Assembly (NCBI GenBank): GCA_000697475.1
Contig: JNEU01001144.1
Span: forward strand, 62,001 to 126,000
Length of the DNA stretch: 64,000 nt
DNA from: Lichtheimia corymbifera B2541
Lineage: Eukaryota; Mucoromycota; Mucoromycetes; Mucorales; Lichtheimiaceae
Direction of reading: 5' to 3'
The position numbers were made by a program, and so were the translations under genes. Below, piece by piece: positions 1 to 11,668 of this stretch. Below the pieces are notes generated by a model. The model ran no database searches, was not told the origin of the DNA, and worked only from the letters and a program-made list of their open reading frames with translations. The stretch's first letter is position 1; each line of letters begins with the position of its first letter.

Positions 1-277
1 GGATGCACCCGAGTTGGCCAAGGATTTCCTGAAGCAATGCTTTATCATGTAAGAGAGAGGTTGGGATAATATCCAGTGATGGAATCCATGTTGACATGAT
101 TCTATATCTTACAGTGATCCTGAGGCACGTCCAACGGCTGCTGATCTTTTAGTGCATCCATTTGTCAGACAAGTAACCAACTTCAATTTCCAGGTAATGT
201 TCTCCGTCCTTGTGAAAAAGAGTCAAAAAATTGACCAACGTGATCAATAGGATTATGTAAAGACGCGTTTGAATTGA
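1..277 (+). CDS. BCK1: MAP kinase kinase kinase, BCK1-like, C-terminal end (partial)
   Basis: Only the last three exons are in the window: 1-48, 115-193 and 251-277, joined by GT-AG introns in matching phase. They encode the end of a Ser/Thr kinase domain (subdomain XI), with the pattern AKDFLKQCFIIDPEARPTAA followed by DLLVHPFV and a short tail NFNFQDYVKTRLN. The Arg in DPEARPTA is the conserved late-domain arginine of protein kinases. The tail after HPFV (a FNF pair, then a basic end) resembles fungal BCK1-type MAPKKKs of the cell-wall-integrity pathway, which phosphorylate MKK kinases upstream of the SLT2 MAPK. The family call rests on this short tail, so another STE11-group MAPKKK is possible. 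The 5' part lies outside the window. Confidence 0.72.
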
Positions 278-2159
278 TCGACACGCGTTCGCTTTTTCCT
301 TGTCACCAAGTCCCCCTTAATCTTACTCTAAAAATCCGACATTCTTATCCACCTCATTATCGCCGTACTTAATAATCTATTACTGCCTGTTGTTTAGTGT
401 GTACCTTTTTTTTCTTTACTGTGCCATACTATAATAATCGTTCTTTTTCTTCCAACAACCGAGCCTCACTATGCCATGTGACACGAGTGTTAAGCTTGTC
501 AACTTTTTCTTGCTTTGGACTTGCTTCACATATTGACAAGAAATGTGTACATATATGCTGCAAGACAATACGGATCTTTCCTTATATTGATATATTGGGG
601 GGTGTTATTGGGGAGAGGGAGAACAAGCTAGGGGTAGTAGTAGTTGTTTAATGAAGATCATGGTCGTGCACATGCGAGTATGTACAAAAAGAGATGGGAG
701 ATGGATGATATGAAACATTGTGTACAAAGAAAGAGAGAGCGTTCGAGACCCTCGCTATGATATATCACTTGATGCTGATGCTACACCACTGAGATTACAC
801 ACACACACACGTATGAGATAAGTTCCTTTTTGCAAAATACGGGATAAGACGGTCCCCCCGACGTGGCGGCACCTGTCATGGGGTGATGCTCCTCCACCAT
901 GTCGATGGCTGGCCTTGATAAACACGACAACGACACATGCCATCATCCATTGTCGGTCGGCAAGAGTACCTGTAAACCATTAGCTTCTGTATTCTCTTTT
1001 CGCGACTATAAAAACGCTTACAGTGGCTATGATGCAAATCGCCCAAAAAATGAAGAATTGGAAACAGATCAGCTATATGCATAAGAGAAAACAATTATGT
1101 ATCTCACACTCACACAGTCGCTTGAATTATGCTTTGCTATTGAAAAAGAAACAATGTGAGTTTACTTTTATGCTGAGATGCGGCGGGGGTAAAGGTGAAA
1201 AGGTTTACATGAGCCACAAAAGAAGCAGTGCATTGGTTTGCCAAGGTTGTTGATGTTCATTGGAGCGAAAGGGAAAAAGGGAATAACCCATTGTCTGCGT
1301 GTTTATAACATGCTTTTATACCTTTACGACCAATTTGGACATGATCAATTGAACAGATACCCACACACACTCGCGTGCTCATGCTGATGGATGTGCGCAC
1401 ACCCGCCATAAAGTGAGCCTCGTGGATATCTCGGGTGGGGGGCTAGGAGGAGCATACATACATAACAAGTTCGGACAAACAGATGAGCTCCACTCCTTTT
1501 GTGCAATGTATGTATAGCAACTTGTGATATGCATGTCGTCTCGCAGCTTCGCATTATCAATAACAACGTTTCCTTGTCACCCCCCAAGGTTTACTGTCTC
1601 ACATGATGCTCGACAAGGAAAAGCTCTCGAGAGTGATGGAAACATGGCGCGTTGCAAGATTGTGATCTTCTATATGCATCCATCTCGTTACTGGAATTCA
1701 ACCCAAAACAGCGGGATCCTACTGCTTTGGAGTCGAAAGATGCATGATCATTTTGTTATGGGACATTATCATCTTCACTCTACGCACCGACTACTGTATT
1801 CACAAGCCAATGATGATATATTTATTGCACGAACAACACGAGGATGTTCATATTGCATGCTGGAATATTCCAGCAACATCTTTCGCATGTACACAATACG
1901 CTCTTTTTCTTTTCCCATTCTTTAAGAACCCCATCATCATGTAGCTTGTGGAGTGTGGCACACATGCAAAAAGAGCAAAACATGTTCATGTCAAGTATCA
2001 ATTCATTAAGGTCGCCTGATTTCATTTCTGACACAATCGTTGTCAATGGATGAAAGATACCGGAACCCTGAAAGCCCCTTTTATTCAAAGCCAACTGTCA
2101 CATGGAATCTGTTTGTGCATCAAAACAAAAACTCGGGTAGCTAATCTTGTTTTCCAGCA
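278..2159. other. Intergenic stretch, no supported gene
   Basis: Lies between the MAPKKK stop and the hexosaminidase stop, so it holds two 3' ends. Short open frames are present on both strands but show no recognisable motif, no consistent splice phases and mostly non-ATG starts. A GC-rich patch sits near 838-900 and a CA run near 798-810. No tRNA, repeat or promoter could be supported. Confidence 0.5.
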
Positions 2160-4867
2160 TCAATGGTCTCCGTCATCAACCTTGATAGCTCCTGGCGTGC
2201 TATGCTTTATCGCACCTTCCGTATAGCTATTCATGATGGAATATATGGATCAGAGAAATGACAAGGCGTTATAATTCATGTGACGATATACATACCGATC
2301 TTGAAGAAATGCTTCCGGGTATTGGCTGTCACACATACGAGGATTCTTTCCGCTGCAAAGAGTGAGAGAGAAAAGCAATTAGAATTAATGTGGACCAGCC
2401 TATGGCAAGTCTTACCACCACAGGGGCTGTAAAGCTTCGGCTTGGATCCCACGCTTCACTAGCCTATAACGCCAATCAAAGATGCGTAGCATGGCATTCC
2501 CCAAATCGCGCTTGTGTCCCTTGTCATCGTACCTTCCAGACCACAATACTTCAGCTGCTGCTGCTGTACGAGGCCTATATGCCATATAAGTACATACGCT
2601 ATGTGTATCATCATCCTACTACAAAATAACCACTCACCACAAGCGTGTATCCATGCCTACTGGATCTGTTTGCTCCGTCCATAATGCAACTTCCCCACCT
2701 AGCACCAGTTTGGCTTCCTCTTGGGTCAAATTGAATGTCATATCGTAACTATAAATCCTTTGCCATGTCTTGAAAGGGCTATGTAAAGTACAGAAGGTTA
2801 ATATTCACAATCTCAATGGTAGCGTTGTTATATATAACTTACGAACACCAATCATTTCCGGAGCCACCCCAGTTGGATGGGCGATAGTTGTCTTTGACTT
2901 GATACCTCTCGAGCTCTTTAGCTAGTGAGTCTGGAATCTCTGGTGGTACTTGTTCATCGTATGATGTATCATTGCCCCTGTAAAAGACCGGTAGATGAGT
3001 AAGAAATGTGCGTGTGTATAAAATGAACTACTTACGTCCAACCACCTTTACCACAATCAAGATACCAGAATTGGGCATGAGAGGCAATGACCTTGTATCC
3101 TTTCTTGACTGCTTGTTGCACCGGTTTTTTCCATACTTGAAGCACGACATCCTTGAGGTCGAGGTTGTTGATGGTCACAGGGTCTAATGAATTACATATT
3201 CATGCCGCGGATCATTAGGGAACCAATGTCGTTTTGGCACTTGATTCAAACACACACAAACCTTCCCAAAGCACTGGTATCTTTTTTGATTCCCGAATAA
3301 ATTCGATTTCACGCTTCAAAAACTTGTCGAGTAAATCATCACCCGTAGCATTGTGTGTTTTCATGTAGTGTTGCACGTGCGCATCTTGCTCCCAACATTT
3401 GTAGAAAGGCTCATCGCCACCGCCATGATACCACGCATCCGGGAAAAGAGAAGCAACCTCAGATATAGCCTTTCCCACAAGATGATATGTTTCTTCCAGA
3501 ATGGGATTCAATTGACCCGTGGTTGGTTGAGCTGCGTATTGTCCTTTGTTGTCAGGATCCAAAAAGAAGCGTCCTGCGCATGTCCTATATAAATTCGGAA
3601 AGTCCATAAATGGATAATACCCATGTTCCGGCCCCATCCAACAACTTACGTGATCTCCTTATGCGATTCGGCCCAAGAGGCGGTGTGTGCAGGCTACATC
3701 TAAAGTGTTAGTGGAATGATGATTTCAAGCAGTCGTAGCATCAATTTCAGGAATGACTCGCACACCACGTGCACGTGCGTAATCAATCACACGCTCCACA
3801 TCCTTTTTGCTATACACGAGACGACGTTGTCCAAGAACATAGGCACCATGCTCTGCCAATTCAGGTATACTTTCAAGTCGCAAAGGGAAACTTTGTGAAT
3901 CGGTGATATGCCAATGGAACACCTAAAATTGTCATCATGTTAACATGACCATCACCATTTTTCCATAGCCCAATAGATACTTGCATTCATTTTGTTGTAT
4001 GCCATTCCATCAATCGTTCGCAGGATGTCCTTGACTGGGAAGTAATTACGTGCAGTGTCTGGAGGCGAAAGAAGAAGAATGAGTCACGTGCTCTAATGCG
4101 GTAGTATTAACATACCCAACATTAAACCTCGATGAGAGTAAACAGGAGCATCTTCAATATGGATGGGTGTCTCTGGTATGAAAAGATTCTCCACGCTTGT
4201 ATCACATCCTTGTTCCTCTTGATCGTCATAGTCTTCAATGGCAGAAGTTTTGTAGGCTTGCACTAACTGCGAAAACGTTTCCAGGCCATAAAGTGCACCC
4301 CATTTGGTTTTGGCTGTAAGGGTCGCCGATCCTTTGTCTGAGATATCCAAGGTGTATGATTCATCCACTCCAAGTTCAAGTTCGGCATTGACATCATGGA
4401 TCGATACTTCCAACGTGGATAACATGTTGACTTTGCTGTTAACGAACACGTGTTGCTTATTCTCGTTGTTGGTGTTGAAATGTGGTGGTTGTTCAAGAGA
4501 GTCATCATCCAATGGGACTTGAACCTACTTGGTGCATAGTACATATGAGTGACGACAACCTATATCTATTCAACAACACGTACCGGTATCCAACGATCTG
4601 CCAGAATTGTATTCATGCATCTTTTGATGGCATCTTGAACCTCGTCGGGTCCTCGAATATGAAAGGATGGCTGGGAAAGGTGGAATCCGATTAATCACGC
4701 GTCCGCATTCTCATATCTCCTCACTACACGAAACTCACATCCAACTTTAAGTCAACGTTTCCTGAAACAACATGCTGAGGTATCGGCCATAAAAAGACAC
4801 GTTCCAGTGCTACTGCCCAAGATGAAAAGTAGAGCAGCAATAGTAACCAGGATACACGACCATGCAT
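2160..4867 (-). CDS. Secreted beta-N-acetylhexosaminidase (glycoside hydrolase family 20)
   Basis: Thirteen exons, minus strand: 4867-4739, 4670-4584, 4524-4116, 4058-3985, 3922-3737, 3693-3650, 3584-3262, 3183-3036, 2977-2843, 2778-2638, 2574-2416, 2352-2296, 2226-2160, giving about 652 residues. The start at 4867 was chosen because it gives a signal peptide ([20 protein letters not shown]). An N-terminal GH20b-type domain follows, then the TIM barrel with [27 protein letters not shown], the catalytic Asp-Glu pair in YHGGGDEP near residue 368, and the C-terminal [11 protein letters not shown]...AEALQPLWC. It cleaves terminal GlcNAc from chitin oligomers and glycans, outside the cell or in the vacuole. 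The intron between 3984 and 3923 has a GC donor. The junction near 3694-3736 has no usable GT donor although both flanking exons align with the family (see findings). The TMEM14 stop lies only 63 nt upstream. Confidence 0.93.
3923..3984 (-). other. GC-AG intron in the hexosaminidase gene
   Basis: Donor AAT|GCAAGTATC and acceptor aattttag flank exons coding AYNKMN and VFHWHI, contiguous in GH20 enzymes. The donor is perfect apart from the GC. Confidence 0.85.
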
Positions 4868-4930
4868 GAGAAAAAAAGAAAAAGAGAGAGAAAAGCGTGT
4901 GTGTATGCGAGAATCAACACCATTCCATTT

Positions 4931-5227
4931 TTATTTTTCCAACACGCCTGCAACCAGGGAAAGTACGGACATGACAGCCGGGACAGGCTTTTGGAAATTG
5001 GTCTTGATGGCACGCGGCACCATGGCACCAGCAAGCAAGACCGATGCACCGATGGCAGTTTCAATGCCATAAGGACGATGGTGGTGAATTAGATAGCCTG
5101 CATAACCGTAAACTGAACCAACGCCAACTCCTGCAACAAGGGAGGGAACCGAGCCTGTTTTTGATTGATATTCTATTTACCCAACAGCACATAAAAAGGC
5201 CATAAGATACGATGGTTGATATGACAT
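4931..5227 (-). pseudogene. TMEM14 family membrane protein with an in-frame stop codon
   Basis: A single continuous frame of 99 codons from ATG at 5227 to TAA at 4931 matches the TMEM14/UPF0136 family. It starts MSYQPSYLMAFLCAVG, continues KTGSVPSLVAGVGVGSVYGY, and ends in a second and third hydrophobic segment around ETAIGASVLLAGAMVPRAI. TMEM14 proteins are small (about 100 residues) three- to four-helix membrane proteins of mitochondria and ER; mammalian TMEM14C takes part in haem-precursor transport. Codon 17 is TAA (5177-5179). An intron starting at the GT next to this stop would have to be about 26 nt and would break the frame, so splicing does not remove it. It is therefore a pseudogene, a stop read through, or a local assembly error. 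It is transcribed in the same direction as the hexosaminidase gene. Confidence 0.75.
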
Positions 5228-5698
5228 GATGATAGCTGTATGCACTTGCAAAGGGAAGAGTGATGGTTACTAAGAATCCAATTCAACGGCCCGAATGTCC
5301 CCACCAACCCCAGTCAATCTTTGTGTCACCGTCAGAACAAACCACACACATACACACAATCTCACTTGCATTGATGAAGATTGATTCTAGTAGATACAAA
5401 CATTGATTGAGATAGGCTGTACTCTGAAACAGATAAAATGATATTTGGTATGCTCAAGATACACATGTGGGTAATGATCTAGAAGGAGAAAGAGAAAGAG
5501 AGAGAGAGAGAGAGAAAGAGAAAGATTGGAAAGGTAAAATTAATTACGATTGTGTTGTGTGCGTGTGTTTGTGTGTATACGAGGAAACTATATATAAATG
5601 AAGATGGGGATGTTATTGTTGTTGTTGGATGCGTGTGCGTGTGTTGTGTGTGTGTAATGCGTGCGTATGATGTAATATAAAAGAAAAGAGGGGGATGA
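5228..5698. other. Intergenic stretch with GA-rich and TG-rich simple sequence
   Basis: Upstream region of the TMEM14 frame and 3' region of the RhoGEF gene. It contains a nearly pure GA run at about 5480-5526 and alternating TG tracts at about 5551-5576 and 5630-5656. No coding evidence was found. Confidence 0.55.
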
Positions 5699-8600
5699 TC
5701 ACCATCCATTCTCAGCATTCTTGGTTTTGAGATATTCAAACATCTTGTTGCCTGTTTCTTCCTCCTTGATCTGGACCATGTACACCATACGTTGTCGTTC
5801 CTTCTCATTGACCAAAAGAATGGTGATACGTTTGGGTGAAATGCGTTCCACGTTACGGCTTAGCACCAATGCACTGACAAGTTTGGTCGATTTGTTCTCA
5901 ATCTCGATATGCATCCGTTTGCTTGGTAGCTGCTGAGAAATCTTCATCTGTACACTGCCAAAACTACTCCATTTGGAATGCTCGTTTTGTACAAACAACT
6001 TGGTCTTGCATTGCATCACCAAACGCAACGATTGAGGCACCGTCGTGTTATCCTCCTTGGGTGCTGGTTCATCATCAATGGACATGGATCGGATCAAATT
6101 GGAAGGAGGCACCACACTAGCACGAATACTGCCATTATCATTCTTGAGAGCTTCTTGATGCATCCGTTGCAGGATTTGGTACATGGCCACAGCATCCGCA
6201 GGCGAGTGGAAATGGATCAAGTAATTTTCTTTTTGTCCGCCCATGTAGACCGAGATGCTGACATCCGTGGGCGATGCATGGCAAATAACAGTGCTTGGTA
6301 ACACCCATGCATTCAAATACAATTGACCCGTTTGTTGTAATTGGATAGCAACGCATGATCGATTCGTGTACGTCTGACGTACTTCAACAACGCATTGTCC
6401 TTCCACACCATACCATGACTCAGCCTTCCAATGGAACACCTGACAGTGCTTGTTGCTAAAGACCACTTGCCGAATACCATGCGTTTGTCCATTCACCATA
6501 TGAGGTGTGGGCTAAATAAATAAAATGAATATCATCTCCTCCTTATGGATATAAATGAATAAAACACTTACACTGCGTGGAGGCGAATTGAGCTCATCCA
6601 TCGATCGCTGAGGACGTAAATGAGGAGGAGTATGAAGATGATGTCCTGGAGGTGGAGGTGGTGGACGTGAAGGATCATTGGTGTAACCTGGAGTAGGAGG
6701 TAAACCAGGACTAGGTGAGCGACTGGATGGCATATTAGCAGAAGCTGGTAAAGGAGCAGGACGACCCATAGGAGGAGGTGGTGGTTGATGTGGACGCGGG
6801 GCGTAGTAACCAGGTGATGGTGGTGGTGGTGCAGCCTGATGATGCTGATGATGATGCTGTGGCGGTGGTGGTGTGGCATAAGATGCTACAGGACCTTGAG
6901 GCAAAGCTTTCTTTGCTGCAGGATTATTATTAGGTTGAGGCTGAGAACGCATTGGCTGTGGTTGTTGTTGTGGTGGTGGTTGTTGACGGAAAGAACTGCT
7001 ACGCACAGGAGCTGGTGCAGATGGCTTTTGATCATTTGGAGAAGACGAAGTACGAGGAAGAGGCTTTGTTGTATGAGAATTGGGAGTTGACAAGTAGTCG
7101 TTGTTTTGTGTAATGGCTTGCATTGCCACCGGAGCAACAGCATGACTGATTTCAACAGTGCGTGGTGATACAGGTCGGATAGGGCTACCGGCACCTGAAG
7201 AATCTTCTGAGCCATGTGTGCTGATAGATGTCACTGATGGAGCTGGACTTGCAACACGAGTGGGCGACAAACGGCTAGCATCTTGTTGGGGTGGTGGTGT
7301 TGCCAAGAGACCTTTGTCGGTTTTGATAGGCGGCTTGGGTCCAGTATTATTAACTTTTTGTTGTGGCGTAGCTTGGGAAGAAGATGCCGTCTTTGGAGGT
7401 GGTGGTGGTGCAGGCAAGTTTTTCTCGTCATTCATTTTAGGTGGGACAGCTGGGACTAGTGAAATCACCACGTGAGTCATTCATCTTGTATGATTAGCCT
7501 ATTGTTATTGTTGTTATTTGCTTACTTTTAGATTGAAAACTTGCAGGAGCGTCCTCAGTGTCAGAATCGTCAGAAGAAAGGGGAGAGATTTCACCCGACT
7601 GGTCAGTGTAGAATGAAAAAAAGTCTTGTTTGCGAATGACGCTCTTGCGGGGTTCTCGATTGCTGCCTTTAGTCACTGCTGATGCTGATGATGATGATGC
7701 TGCAGGTTTCCCGCCATGTTTTTGCACAACGACACTCAATGGCTGAGGTGCAAGAGTAGATGAACTAGGTGCATCATCATTCGCTCCAACCCATCGATTA
7801 CGAGTCTCCTTAGTATCGGCACGTAACGTAAGGCGTTTCTTGTCTTGAATGGCCACTTCCAAAAGATATTCACCAACAAGCTCACGATCCACCATCTTGG
7901 ATTTGACTATAATGTCACTGACAGCGAGCGGCGGATATACGAGTATATGCGAGTTGGATGCAGCGTCGGTGTTTTCTCGAGTAATGATCAAGAATTCATT
8001 TGTAAGGACGACATCGACACGTGTTGATGATTCAAGATGCGTTTCCTCGGCCAAAAGAACAAAGTTGTTACGTGCAAGGATTGATGTATCATTCGTGGCA
8101 AACTTTGGTGTGCATTGCTATAAATGATAATGGAGTTTAGAGATATGTATATATATCTATACATTGCATATTGAGAACTCACCGTGGGTGCACCTGTGAA
8201 AACATCAACGACCTTTGAACAATCCAAGTTGTTTTGAAAAGAGACGAGTTCAGAAGATGACATACGGGACATGTCAGTTTGTATAGGTGTAACGACAGGA
8301 AGCGCCTTGGAGTGAAGACGAGCGGAAGAAACGTGGTCTGAAGATGACTTTGCACTGCTTTTTTGGGCCATGAGCATCACCGTATCAATTCGTTGGTTGG
8401 CTTTGAGCAACAGCTTGTGGTCAGCCCGTCCCGGCTCAGCGCTCTCTAAAAGTCGCTTTACATTTTTTCGGGTTACTCCTTGGGATCATGTTACCAGCAT
8501 ATTGCATACTTACGCCATACAACATCTTGTAATACTTTAATTGCTGCACAGGTGCATTGAACAACGATTCAAGCGTAATCTCATAATTGGCCTTCATTGA

Positions 8601-9286
8601 AAGATCCTATCCATCCTAATGATTAGACTTCTCTCTCACACACCACACATGCAATGGGGGGGTGTTCCCACTCACCTGCAATAATTTGCGAATGGCAGGA
8701 TTATCAACAATGTCTTGTCGTTGATTCAGGTTGGCGATAAACCCTCTTGAAAAGTTGGCATAGGGTACTTCCATATCATCCACCTATTAAAGCAAGCATT
8801 AGATGGCACTATTTAGTCATATATGATAGATATATAACCTACCCATTGCATCAATACATCCCCGAGCTCCTTGATTGTCTGGGGGTTTGCAGCAATCTTG
8901 GTGAGTTTCTATAGCGACGCACGAGTAAGTTGAATAGTTCATCATCCAGCATTGCTTATCAATTACCCCGCAGAATCGCTTGTTGGCTCTGAGAATATCA
9001 CGAACATTGTTCAGCAAGTCGTTGAAATCGGGTGCCTGTTGTGCTGACCAAAGAGGAGCCAATTGCTATAACAACGTGGAATATATATCAATACACGGAA
9101 CCATTGATCCTTTTATATATATATACTACATACGGTGTCAATGATCTTGAGCGTATCCATATAGTTTTTCTCGGTTTCAATAAGTTCTGTCAAAGGATTA
9201 TGACCAGAGGCGTTTTGTGTTGGAGGATAAGGTGACGCAGGAGTTGTCGTCGAAGTAGTGGTTGAGAATGCATCGGAAGAGAGCAT
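5699..9286 (-). CDS. Dbl-homology (RhoGEF) and PH domain protein
   Basis: Nine exons, minus strand: 9286-9134, 9065-8967, 8908-8843, 8783-8676, 8606-8514, 8455-8183, 8117-7526, 7455-6572, 6511-5699, all in consistent phase, about 1026 residues. Residues about 30-290 form a DH domain: LTELIETEKNYMDTLKIID, then DFNDLLNNVRDILRANKRF, MQWVDDMEVPYANFSRGF, and the last helix YKMLYGRLLESAEPGRADHK. A PH-like segment follows (TKFATNDTSILARNNFVLLA to LTLRADTKETRNRWVG). Next is a long proline/serine/glutamine-rich linker with poly-Pro runs suited to SH3 or profilin binding. The C-terminal 270 residues have a second WH1/PH-like fold pattern (RQVVFSNKHCQVFHWKAESW). DH domains exchange nucleotide on Rho-type GTPases, so a role in polarity or actin is likely, probably at the cell cortex. 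Which GTPase it serves cannot be read from the sequence. Confidence 0.82.
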
Positions 9287-9552
9287 GGCGAATACTGATT
9301 ATGTTATGATACAGGATTAAGGAAAGGAGGAGTGTTTGAGTGAGTGAGTGAGTGAGTGAGTGAGAGTGAGAATGAAAGAGCGAATGGGTTAAAAGGAACG
9401 AATAAGGGGGAGCGCAAAAAGAGCTGCAAATATGGCGATTCAAGAACAATTAGACAGCAATGGTGCTGTATTGTGTACGTTCACGTAAAAAGAAAGACAG
9501 TGAAAGGAAAGAAGAAAGCAAAAAGTTGCAAGGCCAGAACAATCAAGAGATA

Positions 9553-9929
9553 TCTGAGAAAGAGTGGTGACACCGCGTTCCTGGCAGCACACCACCACCA
9601 CCACCACCCTTTGAATAAGCAAGTTGCCAGCAAGGTAATATCCCATGCTTCCCATGTTTATTTTGCTTGACAGTATCCGAATATGCACGCGATTTTGATA
9701 GATCGACATGGTAACGGAGACCCATTGTGAGCTGAGCAAGTAGAGCAATTTCCTTTGCTTCCATGCGAACACAAACATGTCTACATGGACCCCCAGCAAC
9801 GACCGTGTCACCAACAATGGTGTAACCCTGAACCCAAGCATCCTTTGTGTAAGCTGCACCTTATAATCCTCTTGCAAAAGAATGGCACATAGCTTACTCT
9901 ACTGGCATGTAATCCATCTAAAATCCCCT
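9553..9929 (-). pseudogene. Unassigned coding-like fragment, frame unclear
   Basis: On the minus strand a Met-start segment MEGILDGLHASR ends at a good donor (AGA|gtaagc). Downstream, one frame reads like conserved protein (AYTKDAWVQGYTIVGDTVVA, then GGPCRHVCVRMEAKEIALLA and LTMGLRYHVDLSKSRAYSDT). The Met segment and this frame cannot be joined by a normal-size intron without a phase error. I do not recognise the family. It may be a decayed gene or a gene with a sequencing indel; it may also be chance. Confidence 0.25.
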
Positions 9930-10093
9930 CCATACCCCCTTTACAGTGCTCCTTGTAGTGATTCATCAGGGGTATGGGGACACATTGTCATAATATAGTT
10001 ATTTCTGCCATTGCTGTGTAATGGGATGAGATGTGAGTAGGTATGTAGTAATCAAATATATGTATACATAGAGGATAATGCATAGTAATCTAC

Positions 10094-10546
10094 TCTATAT
10101 AATCGATTGGAGGAATTGAAGGTCTGGACAAGCGCAATGCGGATCCCCAATCTCAAGACAACCCACGCGCATATCCATACTTGGAGCATGACCATGCATT
10201 CAATGAGACATGTACCACAAACCCTCTATATTTAAATGGCTCTTTCATTTCTATAGTACTAAATATAAAGTTGGATTGTGCATTTGCAGCATTTATTGAA
10301 GCATCTGATGGTGAATCTACACTAAAACACACTTTTCTTGCCGAAAAAGACAAGCTAATTGTCTACATTGCCCTTTTAGCTCAGCGGATGAATGTTTCCG
10401 ATCCAATCGCCCATTCACAAAAAGGGGGCCCGCATCCAAAAAGCGATAGTTTACTTTATCAACCGACCAGATGGTTCGACTCCTCCTCGACCGAGAAAGA
10501 GAAAAACATGTACATCCAAATCACCGGATACACAAATCAATGGTAG
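10094..10546 (+). CDS. Hypothetical open frame without a clear start
   Basis: A continuous frame of about 150 codons runs from just after a TAA near 10090 to the stop at 10544-10546. It has no ATG near its 5' end and no convincing splice acceptor. The reading is not low complexity (for example SIGGIEGLDKRNADPQSQDN at the start and SGEST-like, Lys-rich parts later), but no family is recognised. It could be an internal exon, a relic, or a chance frame. Confidence 0.18.
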
Positions 10547-11159
10547 CGAATACCATGCATGCATGAAGAAGCGTTTAATCGGATGTGACGTGATCCATGT
10601 GCCATGTTGCATTTTTGTACAATCAGCCCTTCACGACTACTAGGCTACCCAAGACCTGCCATTGACAATCCAATCATCGTAAGATATACCCAATAGAATG
10701 ATATCATGTATGAGCTGATTAGCTAGATTTCTTCACATTACATTGATCAAGTAATCGGCTCATTCGAATAGTAGTAATATGAGCTGCTGAATACATGTTT
10801 ATGTGAATATAGGGTCAACCAAGTTGAATTGCATAAGAAAATGAGGCCACTGGTTTACACGTGACACGTCTACGCATCGAGGTAATTCAAGTGACACCAA
10901 AAGCTAAAAGCCTTACCCACCCCGTCCAGCTATATGAAGACAGCAATTGTGTGTTTATTTTGCCATAACAAATGATATCAGCAGTAGCATTCATAGGGTA
11001 TATGTGAAGCATTATTTAAGATGTCGGGGGTTTAAAGTGAATTTCCTGAGGGATGCTAGCCACGCTTGGGAGGTGGGCGGCTGGTTGCGCGAGCTGGAAG
11101 AAGCGCTCCAATCCTTGGCCAAGGTGAGATCCTTCTTTCCTCCCATAGCATTAGTAGAG

Positions 11160-11513
11160 ATGGTAAGAGCATAATGAATAGATGAATGAATATATGAGTA
11201 TAGATGGATTAACATGATGGATGGATGGATGGATGAATTAGCCCAAGCAAATTAAGGATATCAAGCAGTTCCTCGAAATTGCCCGCAGAAAGGACGCCAA
11301 GTGTAAATATCTCAATTCAACCTTTTTACCAATCACGCTCCATTCTCACTCACTCACGCACCATTATAAACAGCTGCTCGCGTCAAGAAGAACGCTGATT
11401 CTGTCAAGTTCAAGGTCAGATGCTCGAGCTACCTCTACACCTTGGTTGTCAAGGATAAGTCCAAGGCCAACAAGTTGAGACAATCTCTTCCCCCTGAAGA
11501 GGATGAATCATAA
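11160..11513 (+). CDS. RPL38: Large-subunit ribosomal protein eL38
   Basis: Three exons: 11160-11162 (only the ATG), 11242-11302 and 11374-11513, phases 0 and 1, 67 residues. The protein starts [20 protein letters not shown] and ends [20 protein letters not shown] followed by PEEDES. These are the signature parts of eL38, a small basic protein of the 60S subunit (about 70-78 residues in other eukaryotes). The initiator ATG alone in exon 1 is a common arrangement for ribosomal protein genes. A GGAT tetranucleotide run (about 11216-11234) lies inside the first intron. The gene converges on the F-box gene, whose stop is 155 nt downstream. Confidence 0.96.
11216..11235. repeat. GATG tetranucleotide microsatellite in the eL38 intron 1
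   Basis: Tandem gatg/ggat units at about 11216-11235, immediately before the 3' splice site of eL38 intron 1 (acceptor AG at 11240-11241). Confidence 0.8.
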
Positions 11514-11668
11514 CACAAATGTTTTCCCAATAGCTCTCGCCATCGAGGAGATCAAATAAGCGTCCCAGCAATCAATAAACTAGCTTCGCTGTTCATATTC
11601 TTGCATAATGAATGGAAGTTTTTGTATTGTTGATAAAAGAAGTGATATGTACAAGATGATGATAACTA

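Larger units (their letters stand above)
9287..11159. other. Intergenic stretch with two unassigned coding-like fragments
   Basis: Between the RhoGEF start and the eL38 gene. It holds a GAGT tetranucleotide array (about 9333-9369), an ACC/CAC run (about 9592-9608), and the two weak coding candidates listed separately (9553-9929 minus, 10094-10546 plus). The last 250 bases upstream of 11160 should include the eL38 promoter; no TATA box was convincing. Confidence 0.5.

Noticed and set aside
397..651. 84-codon open frame downstream of the MAPKKK
   Set aside because: It starts at GTG, is Phe/Ser/Cys-rich low-quality reading in the 3' region, and shows no motif or splice support.
5479..5808. Open frame rich in Ser/Phe/Leu over the GA and TG tracts
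   Set aside because: It is the simple repeats read in another frame and overlaps the end of the RhoGEF coding region.
10376..10486. tRNA-like A box (TAGCTCAGCGG) and B box (GGTTCGACTCC) about 95 nt apart
   Set aside because: The T stem and the acceptor stem do not pair, and no anticodon arm fits between them even allowing an intron.
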